DNA from: Chloroflexota bacterium
GTDB taxonomy: Bacteria > Chloroflexota > Dehalococcoidia > DSTF01 > RBG-16-68-14
DNA length: 42,064 nt
Direction of reading: 5' to 3'
Assembly (NCBI GenBank): GCA_022562155.1
Contig: JADFPV010000016.1
Coordinates: 1 to 42,064 of the forward strand
Below the pieces are notes generated by a model. That model did no database searches. It saw nothing but the letters and a program-made list of their open reading frames with translations, and was not told the DNA's origin. Position 1 is the stretch's first letter. Each line of letters opens with the position of its first letter. This document shows, in pieces, positions 8,195 to 15,219 of the stretch. The position numbers were made by a program, and so were the translations under genes.

Positions 8195-9088
8195 ATGCCC
8201 ATCCTCGTAGACGAGAACACCAGCTTTATCATCCAGGGCATCACGGGCCGCGAGGCGGTGAACATGACCCGCGAGTGTCTCGATTACGGCTCGAAGGTCG
8301 TGGGCGGTGTGACGCCCGGGCGTGGCGGGCGAGACGTCTACGGCGTGCCGGTCTACGACACTGTCGCCGAGGCCGTCGACAAGCACGGCGCGACGGGCTC
8401 GGTGCTCACGGTGCCTCCCGCCTTCACGCGCGACGCAGTCTTCGAGGCGATCGACAACGGCATTAAGCTGCTCGTGATCGTCACAGAGCGCATTCCGCGA
8501 TTCGAGGTCGCGCAGATGGTCGAGTTCGCCACCATGCACGACGCGCGCATCATCGGCCCGAACTGCCTCGGGCTCATCACGCCGGAGAAGTGCAAGATGG
8601 GCGGCATCGGCGGACCCGCCGCCGACACGCGAAAGGCCTACATGCCAGGACCCGTCGGCGTCATGTCGCGCTCCGGCGGCATGACGACCGAGATCGCGAA
8701 CGCGCTCACCGCCGCCGGCCTCGGCCAGAGCACGGCGATCAGCATCGGCGGCGACGCGATTATCGGTTCGTCGTACGCCGAACTGATGCCGCTCTTCGAG
8801 GCCGACGAAGCGACGAAAGCAATCGTCATCTACTCGGAGCCCGGTGGTCCCATGGACGCCCAGCTCTCGGAGTACGTGACAAAGAACAACTCGCGGCTGC
8901 CGATCGTGGCCTTCATGGCGGGGCGGTTCATGGACAAGATGCCGGGCATGCGCTTCGGCCACGCGGGGACAATTGTCGAAGGCAAGCAGGACACCGCCGC
9001 CGAGAAGCTGCGTCGCCTGGAAGAGGCCGGCATCGCCGTCGCCGAGGAGATCGAGCAGATACCGGCGCTGATCAAGGAGCGCATCTAG
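8195..9088 (+). CDS. sucD: Succinate/malate-CoA ligase, alpha subunit
   Basis: CoA-binding and phosphohistidine subunit, 297 residues. It shows the N-terminal CoA-binding Rossmann domain (FIIQGITGREAVNMTRECLDYG, VVGGVTPGRGG), IIGPNCLGLITPEKCKMG, PVGVMSRSGGMTTEIANAL, and the phosphorylated histidine in RFGHAGTIVEG (about His256). The length fits SucD and malate thiokinase MtkB. It follows the acetyltransferase gene by 3 bases and is followed 1 base later by a small membrane protein gene. The last codons (LIKERI) are echoed in a duplicated fragment 260 bases downstream. Whether succinate or malate is the substrate is not decided by sequence; the context favours malate. Confidence 0.88.
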   Translation: MPILVDENTSFIIQGITGREAVNMTRECLDYGSKVVGGVTPGRGGRDVYGVPVYDTVAEAVDKHGATGSVLTVPPAFTRDAVFEAIDNGIKLLVIVTERIPRFEVAQMVEFATMHDARIIGPNCLGLITPEKCKMGGIGGPAADTRKAYMPGPVGVMSRSGGMTTEIANALTAAGLGQSTAISIGGDAIIGSSYAELMPLFEADEATKAIVIYSEPGGPMDAQLSEYVTKNNSRLPIVAFMAGRFMDKMPGMRFGHAGTIVEGKQDTAAEKLRRLEEAGIAVAEEIEQIPALIKERI

Positions 9089-9089
9089 T

Positions 9090-9269
9090 ATGGACAGGAA
9101 ATACGTACGCATAGTAGGCATAGGCGCTGCGATGGGACTGATGATCGGGACGGTTATCGGCGCTGCGACGGACAATGTAGGGGTCTGGTTGGTGGTTGGT
9201 TTCATCTTCGGCGCGGCCATCGGCGCGACGATCGGCCGGATCCTGGCAACCTACTCGAACGGAGACTGA
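9090..9269 (+). CDS. Small glycine-rich membrane protein, 59 residues
   Basis: The ATG lies 1 base after the ligase stop. The product starts MDRKYVRIVGIGAAMG and consists of two hydrophobic, Gly/Ala-rich segments (about residues 8-26 and 31-53) joined by a short polar turn (ATDNVG), with a polar tail (SNGD). Glycine zipper patterns (GAAMG, GAAIGATIG) suggest closely packed helices in the membrane. No function is recognised. The tight spacing after sucD suggests that it is translated from the same message. Confidence 0.6.
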   Translation: MDRKYVRIVGIGAAMGLMIGTVIGAATDNVGVWLVVGFIFGAAIGATIGRILATYSNGD

Positions 9270-9273
9270 GATA

Positions 9274-9348
9274 ATGCCGATGTTCGTTCACCCAGAGGTC
9301 GACGCCGACGCCGGCGCGGACACGAAGCTGGTCAAGGAGCGCATGTAG
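9274..9348 (+). pseudogene. Chimeric fragment: ferredoxin 5' end joined to a copy of the sucD 3' end
   Basis: A 24-codon frame begins MPMFVHPEVDADAGAD, nearly the same as the first residues of the intact ferredoxin encoded 1 kb downstream (MPMFVHLEVDPAAAAD), and then ends in LVKERM-stop. The last 20-odd bases match the end of sucD (codons for LIKERI-stop) almost base for base. It therefore looks like a recombination product, not a functional ferredoxin: it has no cysteine. Its TAG overlaps the GTG start of the hydrolase gene by one base, so it may still serve as a short translated leader that couples translation to that gene. Confidence 0.65.
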
Positions 9349-10172
9349 TGACTGCGGAAGCTGCCGCGAACGTGGTGTCAGACATGCAGACAGCCACCTC
9401 TGCTGATGGCACGCTGATCGCCTACTGGCGCCAGGGCGACGGCTCGCCGCTCCTGCTTGTACATGGCTCCCTATCGGATAGAATCGCCTGGATCCTCATT
9501 CAGCCACTCCTGGCGGAGCGATTCACGGTCTATGCCATGAACAGGCGCGGGCGCGAGGGCAGTGGTGAGCCCGCGCCGCACGCTATTGAACGTGAATTCG
9601 AGGACATCGTCGCGGTGGTGGATGCGATCGGCGAACCAGTACACCTGCTGGGGCACTCGGGTGGCGCCCTGTGCGCGCTTGGCGCGGTGCTGCTCACGGA
9701 CCGCCTGCGCAGCCTAATCCTGTACGAGCCTCCGCCACCTGGACCGCGCGTGGACGTGGAACTAAAGTCGCTTCGGGGGATGATCCACGAGAGCGAACCG
9801 GAGGAGATCGTGCTTGAGTTTCTCAGGACAGGGCCTCGGGTACCGGAGCAAGACATCGAGCGTTTGAAGCAGTCTCCCATCTGGCCACACATCGTCGCGC
9901 TTACGCCGAGCTTGGCGCCGGAACTGGACGCCGCGGCCGGTTACGAGTTCGACGCCTCTCGTTACAGCACGCTGGATGTACCGCTCTTGCTTCTCTTGGG
10001 CAGCAAGAGCCCGCCGGTGCTTCGAGAGGTCAGCGACGCACTCGCTGACGTCGTGCCTGACGTGCGCATGACAGAGCTGGAGGGGCAGCAACACGCGGCG
10101 AATTACGATGCTCCCGAGCTGTTTGCTGCAGAGGTGGTCAGCTTCCTGGAAACGGTAGAGGAGAAGGCGTAG
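9348..10172 (+). CDS. Alpha/beta hydrolase
   Basis: A 274-residue cytoplasmic hydrolase with the standard fold. The oxyanion loop is LLLVHGSLSD (about residues 35-44), the nucleophile elbow is GHSGG with Ser104, and the histidine lies in EGQQHAAN near the C-terminus. LLLLLGSKSPPVLREV marks the strand before the acidic residue. It most resembles small-molecule esterases or hydrolases of the broad Pfam AB hydrolase group; the substrate is unknown. The GTG start overlaps the stop of the preceding 24-codon fragment; an ATG at 9384 is an alternative. It is flanked on both sides by broken ferredoxin copies. Confidence 0.85.
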   Translation: MTAEAAANVVSDMQTATSADGTLIAYWRQGDGSPLLLVHGSLSDRIAWILIQPLLAERFTVYAMNRRGREGSGEPAPHAIEREFEDIVAVVDAIGEPVHLLGHSGGALCALGAVLLTDRLRSLILYEPPPPGPRVDVELKSLRGMIHESEPEEIVLEFLRTGPRVPEQDIERLKQSPIWPHIVALTPSLAPELDAAAGYEFDASRYSTLDVPLLLLLGSKSPPVLREVSDALADVVPDVRMTELEGQQHAANYDAPELFAAEVVSFLETVEEKA

Positions 10173-10173
10173 C

Positions 10174-10302
10174 ATGCCGATGTTCGTACATCTGGAGGTC
10201 GACCCCAGCGTGGCTGCCGACGTCCCTCCCTTTTTCCGTAGGGGCCGACCTTCAGGTCGGCCCAGGACAGAGCTGAAGCTTTGTCCCTACGAGGTGCTCT
10301 AG
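10174..10302 (+). pseudogene. Second broken copy of the ferredoxin 5' end, interrupted by a palindromic repeat
   Basis: One base after the hydrolase stop, a frame begins MPMFVHLEVDPSVAADV, again matching the intact ferredoxin for its first 16 residues. It then runs into a palindromic element and ends after 42 codons at a TAG that overlaps the AGGAGG ribosome-binding site of the real ferredoxin gene. It lacks the iron-sulfur cysteine cluster. This looks like a tandem duplicate that was cut by insertion of the repeat, with the intact gene just downstream. It may still be translated because of its position. Confidence 0.65.
10236..10292. repeat. Palindromic intergenic repeat element
   Basis: About 57 bases. 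Outer ends CGTAGGG (10237-10243) and CCCTACG (10285-10291) are inverted repeats. Inside lies a perfect 10-base hairpin: GGGCCGACCT (10242-10251), two bases, then AGGTCGGCCC (10254-10263). A second weak dyad around AGCTGAAGCT follows. This looks like a small MITE- or REP-like element. It sits inside the broken second ferredoxin copy, where it explains the loss of similarity. Confidence 0.6.
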
Positions 10303-10313
10303 GAGGCTCGACC

Positions 10314-10532
10314 ATGCCGATGTTCGTACATCTCGAAGTCGACCCCGCCGCCGCTGCGGACAAGGAACTGGCTGCGAAGCTCGTCGAAGTCTGTCCCGTG
10401 AACATCTTCGAGCAGGACGCCGACGGTAAGTGCGTCGTCGTCGAAGAGAACGAGGACGAGTGCGTCCTCTGCGACCTCTGCGTACAGGCCGCACCGGACG
10501 GTAAAGTCCGCGTAATAAAGCTCTACGAGTAG
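10314..10532 (+). CDS. Small 4Fe-4S ferredoxin (FixX-like cysteine pattern)
   Basis: A 72-residue acidic electron carrier. Four cluster cysteines are seen in two groups: VCPVNIF near residue 27 and ECVLCDLC near residue 50 (C-x2-C-x2-C). A fifth cysteine lies in GKCVVV. The CP motif before the CxxCxxC motif resembles FixX-type proteins that work with ETF:quinone oxidoreductases. The ATG has an excellent AGGAGG 7 bases upstream. The gene is preceded by two partial copies of its own 5' end, and the cyclodeaminase-family gene starts 6 bases after its stop. A role as electron partner for an acyl-CoA dehydrogenase or oxidoreductase is an inference. Confidence 0.85.
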   Translation: MPMFVHLEVDPAAAADKELAAKLVEVCPVNIFEQDADGKCVVVEENEDECVLCDLCVQAAPDGKVRVIKLYE

Positions 10533-10538
10533 GTTCTT

Positions 10539-11453
10539 TTGGTCACAGTCCTCAACGACGACGACGTCAACGCGCTCGTCTCAATGCGAGAGGCAGTCGA
10601 CGCTGTAGAAGGGGCGCTCGCACGCAAGGGCGAGGGCGCGTTCGTAACACCGCCTCGGCACATCGTCCCCAACCGGCGTAGCGCGCTCGTCTTCACCATC
10701 GGCGGGGACGCAGAAGAGGGCGTCGTGGGGTTCCGGGCATACGCTGCCTCCCGTGCCGCGAGCGAGAAAGACCAGATCGTCGCGGTGTACAACGCCGCGG
10801 ACGGCAAGCTGCGCGGCATCGTGATGGGCTCACGCGTAGGCGAGATGCGCACGGGTGCGTTGGGCGGCGTCGCGATCAAGTATGCCGCGCGAGAAGACGC
10901 AAAGGTGCTTGCTATGATCGGCTCGGGCATCCAGGCGCGCACACAGCTCGAGGCCGCCGCGGTCGTGCGCGATCTGTCCGACGTGCGAGTCTTCAGTAGA
11001 GCGCCAGAGAATCGCGAGGCGTTCGCGACGGAGATGAGTGCGAGGCTCGACCTAAAGGTCACGCCCGTCGCTTCGGCAGACGAGGCGATCGCAGGCGCGG
11101 ACATCGTTGTCGTCGCGACGAACAGCGCCGAGCCCACGTTCGACGGCGCGTTGATCCAGCCCGGCATGCACGTCACGACGATTCACATGGGGGCCAAGAG
11201 CCACGAGCTAGACCCGTCGGTGGCAGATCGCGCCTCCGCGATCTTCAGTGACTCGATGGAACAGACCCGCAACTACCAGGGCGGGTTCTTCATGCCGGAG
11301 CGCCTCGACGAGATGACGGACCTTTCGGAGCACGTCGCGCGGGAGGAATCGGTCAGAACGTCTCCGGACGACATAACGCTCTACTGCTCCGCGGGCTTGG
11401 CCGGAACAGAGGTCGTCGTCGCTGACGTCGCGCTGCGCAAGCGCGGTATCTGA
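10539..11453 (+). CDS. Ornithine cyclodeaminase / mu-crystallin family NAD(P)-binding enzyme
   Basis: A 304-residue member of the OCD/mu-crystallin family. Visible: the N-terminal LNDDDVNALVSMREAVDAVEGAL, the substrate-side segment GEMRTGALGGVAIKYAAR, the nucleotide-binding glycine motif MIGSGIQARTQLEA (about residues 126-140) and the typical VVVATNSAEPTFDG. Family members include ornithine cyclodeaminase, ketimine and iminosuccinate reductases, and alanine dehydrogenases; none can be chosen safely. Beside malyl-CoA and glyoxylate-related genes an iminosuccinate reductase is a thought, but the partner genes of that pathway are absent here. The start is TTG, 6 bases after the ferredoxin stop. 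Confidence 0.85.
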   Translation: MVTVLNDDDVNALVSMREAVDAVEGALARKGEGAFVTPPRHIVPNRRSALVFTIGGDAEEGVVGFRAYAASRAASEKDQIVAVYNAADGKLRGIVMGSRVGEMRTGALGGVAIKYAAREDAKVLAMIGSGIQARTQLEAAAVVRDLSDVRVFSRAPENREAFATEMSARLDLKVTPVASADEAIAGADIVVVATNSAEPTFDGALIQPGMHVTTIHMGAKSHELDPSVADRASAIFSDSMEQTRNYQGGFFMPERLDEMTDLSEHVAREESVRTSPDDITLYCSAGLAGTEVVVADVALRKRGI

Positions 11454-11462
11454 ACGGCCCAG

Positions 11463-11825
11463 ATGCCGGCTCCCATGCCCTCCATCACCTACCACCTCGT
11501 CGCAGAATCGTACTACGAGAGCACCAACGCTTCGGAGGACTACACGCCGGAAGCCTTCGCTAGCGACGGTTTCATTCACTGCACCGACGGCGTCGAGAAC
11601 GTCATCGCGACGGCCAACCGATACTGCAAGGATGACGCCCGCCGCTTCCTCGTGCTGCTAATCGACAAAGATAAGGTAACTGCGGAGATCAAGTACGAAG
11701 ACCCGGAGCGCATCTACCCGCACATCTACGGGCCGCTTAACCGAGATGCGATCGTCTCAGTGCTGCCGGTGAAGCGCGCCGAGGACGGAACGTTCCTGGC
11801 GCTGGAGCCAGCGAAGCGAGGCTAG
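11463..11825 (+). CDS. DUF952 family protein
   Basis: A 120-residue cytoplasmic protein of the DUF952 family, which has no established function. The family marks are YHLVAESYYE at the start, YTPEAFASDGFIHCTD (conserved GFIHC/S), the core strand RRFLVLLIDKDKV, and RIYPHIYGPLNRDAIVSVLPV (conserved PHIYGPL). The His residues in GFIH and PHIYG are the most likely active or binding residues. The start may be ATG 11463 or ATG 11475. It follows the cyclodeaminase-family gene by 9 bases, so it is likely in the same operon. Confidence 0.85.
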   Translation: MPAPMPSITYHLVAESYYESTNASEDYTPEAFASDGFIHCTDGVENVIATANRYCKDDARRFLVLLIDKDKVTAEIKYEDPERIYPHIYGPLNRDAIVSVLPVKRAEDGTFLALEPAKRG

Positions 11826-11826
11826 C

Positions 11827-11934
11827 TGGCTCGCGCCCGCCGGCATCGAAGGCATGTTCGCGGAGATGATCGCGCATCCAGAGAACATGGTCGAGATCGG
11901 CGCGAAATATAGAGTGACGTACTTCTTCGGCTAG
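11827..11934 (+). pseudogene. Possible remnant of a protein C-terminus (cupin-like), no start codon
   Basis: Directly after the DUF952 stop a 35-codon stretch reads WLAPAGIEGMFAEMI...IGAKYRVTYFFG-stop. It has no start codon near its beginning. The composition and the sense of a folded C-terminal end resemble small cupin-type proteins, but this is only an impression. It could be what is left of a deleted neighbour gene. The following 60 bases, up to the end of the minus-strand gene, show nothing. Confidence 0.3.
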
Positions 11935-11994
11935 GTCTTGCAGATCGAAGCACGCGGGTGGTACCGGTAAATGCGCAGATGCCAAGAAGTCTAA

Positions 11995-12582
11995 CTAGGC
12001 GATTATGGATTCGCTATGCCACCCTGGCAACTGATCTTCAGCCCAAGCCCCTGCTGCCGCAGCCCGCTCTGTCGCCGCAGGATACGCCGCTCCTAACAGC
12101 AGATGTTTGGCATCGGCAAGCCGCACGGGTCTGTGGCGCATGGCTGAATAGAAGGTGCTAGGTAAACGCCGGTCGTGCCCCCTTGACGCATGAGCCAGGA
12201 AGACTCTATTCGTGCAGCTGGGTTCAGAAGCCATAGCGCTCCACCAAGAACTGCTTACCCTTGAAAAACTGGCCCGCTCAATGACGTTTTCATCAGCGCC
12301 GAGATACCAGATAAGAAGCGACCTCTTGTGGCGGAACCACCCTGCCATCGACTCTGCGTCAGCTGCTTCAGTTGACGTGGCGGCGATTTGTGCCTCAGCT
12401 CGCCCGTGAGCGGCGGCTTCTAAAGCATCCATCGCACTGTTCGCTTTGCGGACAAAGAGAATCTGAGTTTCGTCCAGAACCTGAATTGAGGCCTGAAGTT
12501 GGCGATGGAATCGGATTTGCCTTAACAGCGTAATGGCCGCTATCGCCGCGGCCCCGACAATTGCAATAACTAAGAGTGCCAC
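11995..12582 (-). CDS. Unrecognised membrane-anchored protein, third gene of a minus-strand operon
   Basis: A 195-residue protein with one N-terminal membrane helix (MALLVIAIVGAAAIAAITLL) followed by a basic, amphipathic stretch (RQIRFHRQLQASIQVLDETQ) that may form a coiled coil. The rest is Ala- and Arg-rich, with the patterns SMAGWFRHKRSLLIWYLGADE and SSSWWSAMA. The last 60 residues (after about residue 135) look unusual and low in order, so the natural end may be shifted by a sequence error. The GTG start is 2 bases after the stop of the preceding gene, so the two are coupled. No family is recognised. Topology suggests one membrane pass with a long cytoplasmic part. Confidence 0.6.
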   Translation of the reverse strand: MALLVIAIVGAAAIAAITLLRQIRFHRQLQASIQVLDETQILFVRKANSAMDALEAAAHGRAEAQIAATSTEAADAESMAGWFRHKRSLLIWYLGADENVIERASFSRVSSSWWSAMASEPSCTNRVFLAHASRGHDRRLPSTFYSAMRHRPVRLADAKHLLLGAAYPAATERAAAAGAWAEDQLPGWHSESIIA

Positions 12583-12584
12583 GT

Positions 12585-12794
12585 TTATGGATTCCTCCCG
12601 CTTGATTGAGACAACGACTCTGCCAATTTCTGCATCCTGCCCATCAGCTTCACCGTGTCTTGCGTCTGACGTTCAATCACAGTCCTCAACGTACGTTCGG
12701 CATACGTCCCAAACAACTGCGAAACAATCATCCACACGACTGATATGAACCCGAAGGCGGCTCCAATATTCAGGTATAGATCCTGTCCTGACAT
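12585..12794 (-). CDS. Small single-pass membrane protein, second gene of the operon
   Basis: A 69-residue protein: short polar N-terminus, one membrane helix (about residues 8-29, IGAAFGFISVVWMIVSQLFG), then an amphipathic helix rich in Arg, Gln and Lys (RTLRTVIERQTQDTVKLMGRM) that could form a coiled coil with the product of the next gene. The ATG start and 2-base spacing to the next gene indicate co-translation. No family is recognised. Two small membrane proteins in a row with facing coiled coils suggest that they form a complex, which is an inference. Confidence 0.65.
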   Translation of the reverse strand: MSGQDLYLNIGAAFGFISVVWMIVSQLFGTYAERTLRTVIERQTQDTVKLMGRMQKLAESLSQSSGRNP

Positions 12795-12835
12795 TATTGC
12801 ATACTCGACATAAGCACTGCCACCTGTGCTACGTT

Positions 12836-13501
12836 CTAAAGCTCGCCGCCGAGAGCGCTTCTCTGCTCCTCGAGTTCATGTACTTGTTTCGTAAAATCCG
12901 CCCAATCATCGTCGTCCAGCTGAAACGAGGCGCTGTGAGCTGAACCGGAATCGTCGTGCCACGAAACGCTGAGTAGCAAGATTGGATACCGCTTGATGAT
13001 CTCGCCACTCTCGCGGTGAAAAATCGGCCGGATATCCCAAACCCCGTCCAGATCCATCAAATGAGGAACGACGGCCTTGGCCTGAAGCCTGGCATACCCT
13101 TCGGTCTCGTATTTGCTCTTGACCGATAACAATTCTGCGAAACTATCAGCATTGTCGGAGAAACTGGAAATGCCCATTTCGTCCGCAATGTCAGCAAGCT
13201 GCCCGATCGCGTCATCTACCGGCAATCGTTGATCGCGGCAACTCTCGTAGAGCACGCTGGCGACAAGAATCACGCGGCGCGCTTCGGCAGTTTCGAGTTC
13301 AGTCTCCAGAGCCAGCCCTGCTGTTTGATCGGCGGGCGAGATTCCGTCGGCGCTTTCTTCGGCCATGCGGTTAAGCGCTAGAATTGGCTTCGTGCCGAGG
13401 GTAAGCAGTTCCTTAAGGTCTCGCCTGAAAGACTCATTTGAGCGCAGGGACTCAGGTATCAGTTTTTTCTCTGCCACAATGTCAACCGCCTGTACTACCA
13501 C
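12836..13501 (-). CDS. Unrecognised soluble protein, first gene of a minus-strand operon
   Basis: A 221-residue acidic cytoplasmic protein. The first half is helical (SLRSNESFRRDLKELLTLGTKPILALNRMAEE; later TAEARRVILVASVLYESCRDQ). The second half looks like beta strands followed by a helix: DGVWDIRPIFHRESGEIIKRYPILLLSVSW, then FQLDDDDWADFTKQVHELEEQ. The last part loosely recalls COMM-type domains, but that is not a firm call. The start is GTG at 13501, only about 8-11 bases after the predicted transcription start, so the message would be nearly leaderless. It heads a three-gene operon with two small membrane proteins. Base composition is lower in GC than in the flanking metabolic genes. Confidence 0.65.
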   Translation of the reverse strand: MVVQAVDIVAEKKLIPESLRSNESFRRDLKELLTLGTKPILALNRMAEESADGISPADQTAGLALETELETAEARRVILVASVLYESCRDQRLPVDDAIGQLADIADEMGISSFSDNADSFAELLSVKSKYETEGYARLQAKAVVPHLMDLDGVWDIRPIFHRESGEIIKRYPILLLSVSWHDDSGSAHSASFQLDDDDWADFTKQVHELEEQRSALGGEL

Positions 13502-13515
13502 TCTTTACCGTGGCG

Positions 13516-13544
13516 AGTATATGAAAGGCTGGAGGTGCTGTCAA
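13516..13544 (-). promoter_or_regulatory. Near-consensus sigma-70 type promoter for the three-gene minus operon
   Basis: Read on the minus strand: TTGACA (13544-13539), a 17-base spacer, then TATACT (13521-13516). This is the best promoter match in the window, with ideal spacing. It predicts a start of transcription near 13508, just ahead of the GTG at 13501. Confidence 0.75.
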
Positions 13545-13575
13545 TCGCTTAGTATCGCAGGCACATGATACACGG

Positions 13576-15219
13576 CTAGCCCCCCGCCAGCAGCTGCCGG
13601 GCGATGATCTTCAGCTCTAAGATCGGCTTCACGCCCTCGAAGATTGGCAACACCAGCGCGTCGACGACGTAGCGGGCGACAGGATCCTCCTCCGAGTAGC
13701 CCCAGCCGCCGTGGATCAGTTGCGCTTCTTGGCTAACCCAGACCGCCACGTCCGACGCGAAGAGCTTCGCCATCGCCGGTAGCACGGCGGCGCGTTCGTC
13801 TTCCTGCATTTCGACGGCGGCCGCGTAGGTGAGGTGCCGGCCCGCCGCGACGTGCGTCGACATGCGGCCGATCTTGTGCTGCGTGAGCTGGTACTCGGCG
13901 ATCGGGCGTTCGTCGAACTGACGGCGGTCCAGCGCATAGTCGCAGGCCTTCTCTAGCGATGCCTGCCCGACGCCCGTCGCGCGGCCGCCCGTCTGCAGGC
14001 GGCCGGCCGCGAAGCCACCCATCTGCAGGTAGAAGCCGCGTCCCAGGCCCGCTTCGCCGCCAACGAGGTTCTCTTCAGGCACGAAGTAGCGATCGAACGC
14101 CAGCGTGAACGAGTGCATGCCCCGATAGCCCGGCGTCGGGTTCGCCGTGCCCGTGATCGAACCGCCGCCGTCCTGCTCTTGCACGAAGCTGTGGCCCATA
14201 TGCGCGTCCTTCGGCACGATGAAGAGCGAGAGGCCGCGCGCGCCCGGCTCGTCGGGGTTAGTACGCGCGAGCAGCGCCAGGATGTTGGCGCGGCCCGCGA
14301 ACGTCGCCCAGGCCTTCGCGCCTTCGATGAACCAGCCCTGCTGGCCGTCCAGCTCGCCGCGTGTTGCGCGGCACTGGACAGACGCGACGTCCGACCCGGT
14401 GTCCGGCTCGGTGACACAGATGCCCACGATCAGCTCGCCGGTCGCGATGCGCGGCAGCCATGTCTGGCGTTGTTCCTCGGTGCCGCCTTGGATTAGCGCG
14501 CGTGTCAGGATTTCCGAGCGCGTGATCAGGCTCCCTGCGACCAGCGACGCTGCCGACAGCTCCTCCGTCAGGACGACCATCGTCAGAAGGCCCATATTCG
14601 TGCCGCCGAACTCCTCCGGTATCGAGCTGCCGAACAGGCCGAGGCCGGCCATTTCGCGGATCAACTCCTCCGGCACCAGGTGGTCTTCGCGGTGCATGTC
14701 CTGCGCGATCGGCGCGATCTCCGTCCGGGCGAACGTCCGGAACTGATCCCGTGTCATCGCCGCGATCTGATCTTCAAGCACAGTTGCATGCGCGCCTCGC
14801 GCCTCCAGCACCTGCTTGCCTATCGACTGGATGTGCGCGTCGCTTAGCCCCGCGCGCATCAGGTCCAATAGCGCGGTATCGTCCAGACTGCCACCGATAC
14901 CGAGTAATTCGGGAGCGGTCTCGTTCTCTGAGCGCAGCATGTGGACGACCTCGGCCGCGAAGGCCAGCGCCTGCGCCTCCGCGACGCGGTCTTTGGCGTC
15001 GGTCTGTCGTTCGCAGTACGCGGTCAACTCTTCCGCGGCCCGCGCGAACGTCGCGAGCTGCGCGATGCGTTCGGCGTGTACCTGGTGGTCGTCGATCGTC
15101 TTGCCGGCGTCCGTCAGGTCAGCGGCAGCCTTGATCGCTTCGCCAACCGCCTTCTGCGCCGCGTCGACCAGCGTGCGTGCGCCTGCCAGCGTCTCTTGCT
15201 GCGTGAGGTCGGTTGTCAT
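13576..15219 (-). CDS. mcd: Acyl-CoA dehydrogenase, probable (2S)-methylsuccinyl-CoA dehydrogenase
   Basis: FAD-dependent dehydrogenase of 547 residues. The C-terminal 390 residues are a standard acyl-CoA dehydrogenase: EEFGGTNMGLLTMVVLTEE, GICVTEPDTGSDVASV (flavin and substrate loop), GWFIEGAKAWATFAGRA, and IFEGVKPI with the catalytic base at about Glu528. The first 150 residues are an extra helical domain (many Ala, Glu, Lys), which ordinary acyl-CoA dehydrogenases lack. A long N-terminal extension and this total length are known for methylsuccinyl-CoA dehydrogenase of the ethylmalonyl-CoA pathway, which makes mesaconyl-CoA. The start ATG overlaps the stop of the upstream hydratase gene by 4 bases (ATGA), so the two steps of the route are co-translated. 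Assignment is by architecture plus neighbour. Confidence 0.78.
   Translation of the reverse strand: MTTDLTQQETLAGARTLVDAAQKAVGEAIKAAADLTDAGKTIDDHQVHAERIAQLATFARAAEELTAYCERQTDAKDRVAEAQALAFAAEVVHMLRSENETAPELLGIGGSLDDTALLDLMRAGLSDAHIQSIGKQVLEARGAHATVLEDQIAAMTRDQFRTFARTEIAPIAQDMHREDHLVPEELIREMAGLGLFGSSIPEEFGGTNMGLLTMVVLTEELSAASLVAGSLITRSEILTRALIQGGTEEQRQTWLPRIATGELIVGICVTEPDTGSDVASVQCRATRGELDGQQGWFIEGAKAWATFAGRANILALLARTNPDEPGARGLSLFIVPKDAHMGHSFVQEQDGGGSITGTANPTPGYRGMHSFTLAFDRYFVPEENLVGGEAGLGRGFYLQMGGFAAGRLQTGGRATGVGQASLEKACDYALDRRQFDERPIAEYQLTQHKIGRMSTHVAAGRHLTYAAAVEMQEDERAAVLPAMAKLFASDVAVWVSQEAQLIHGGWGYSEEDPVARYVVDALVLPIFEGVKPILELKIIARQLLAGG

Noticed and set aside
7646-9220. A 524-codon minus-strand open frame opposite the GNAT and sucD genes
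   Set aside because: It is a shadow of the two plus-strand genes in GC-rich DNA; its His/Arg/Asp-rich composition and lack of any family pattern speak against a gene.
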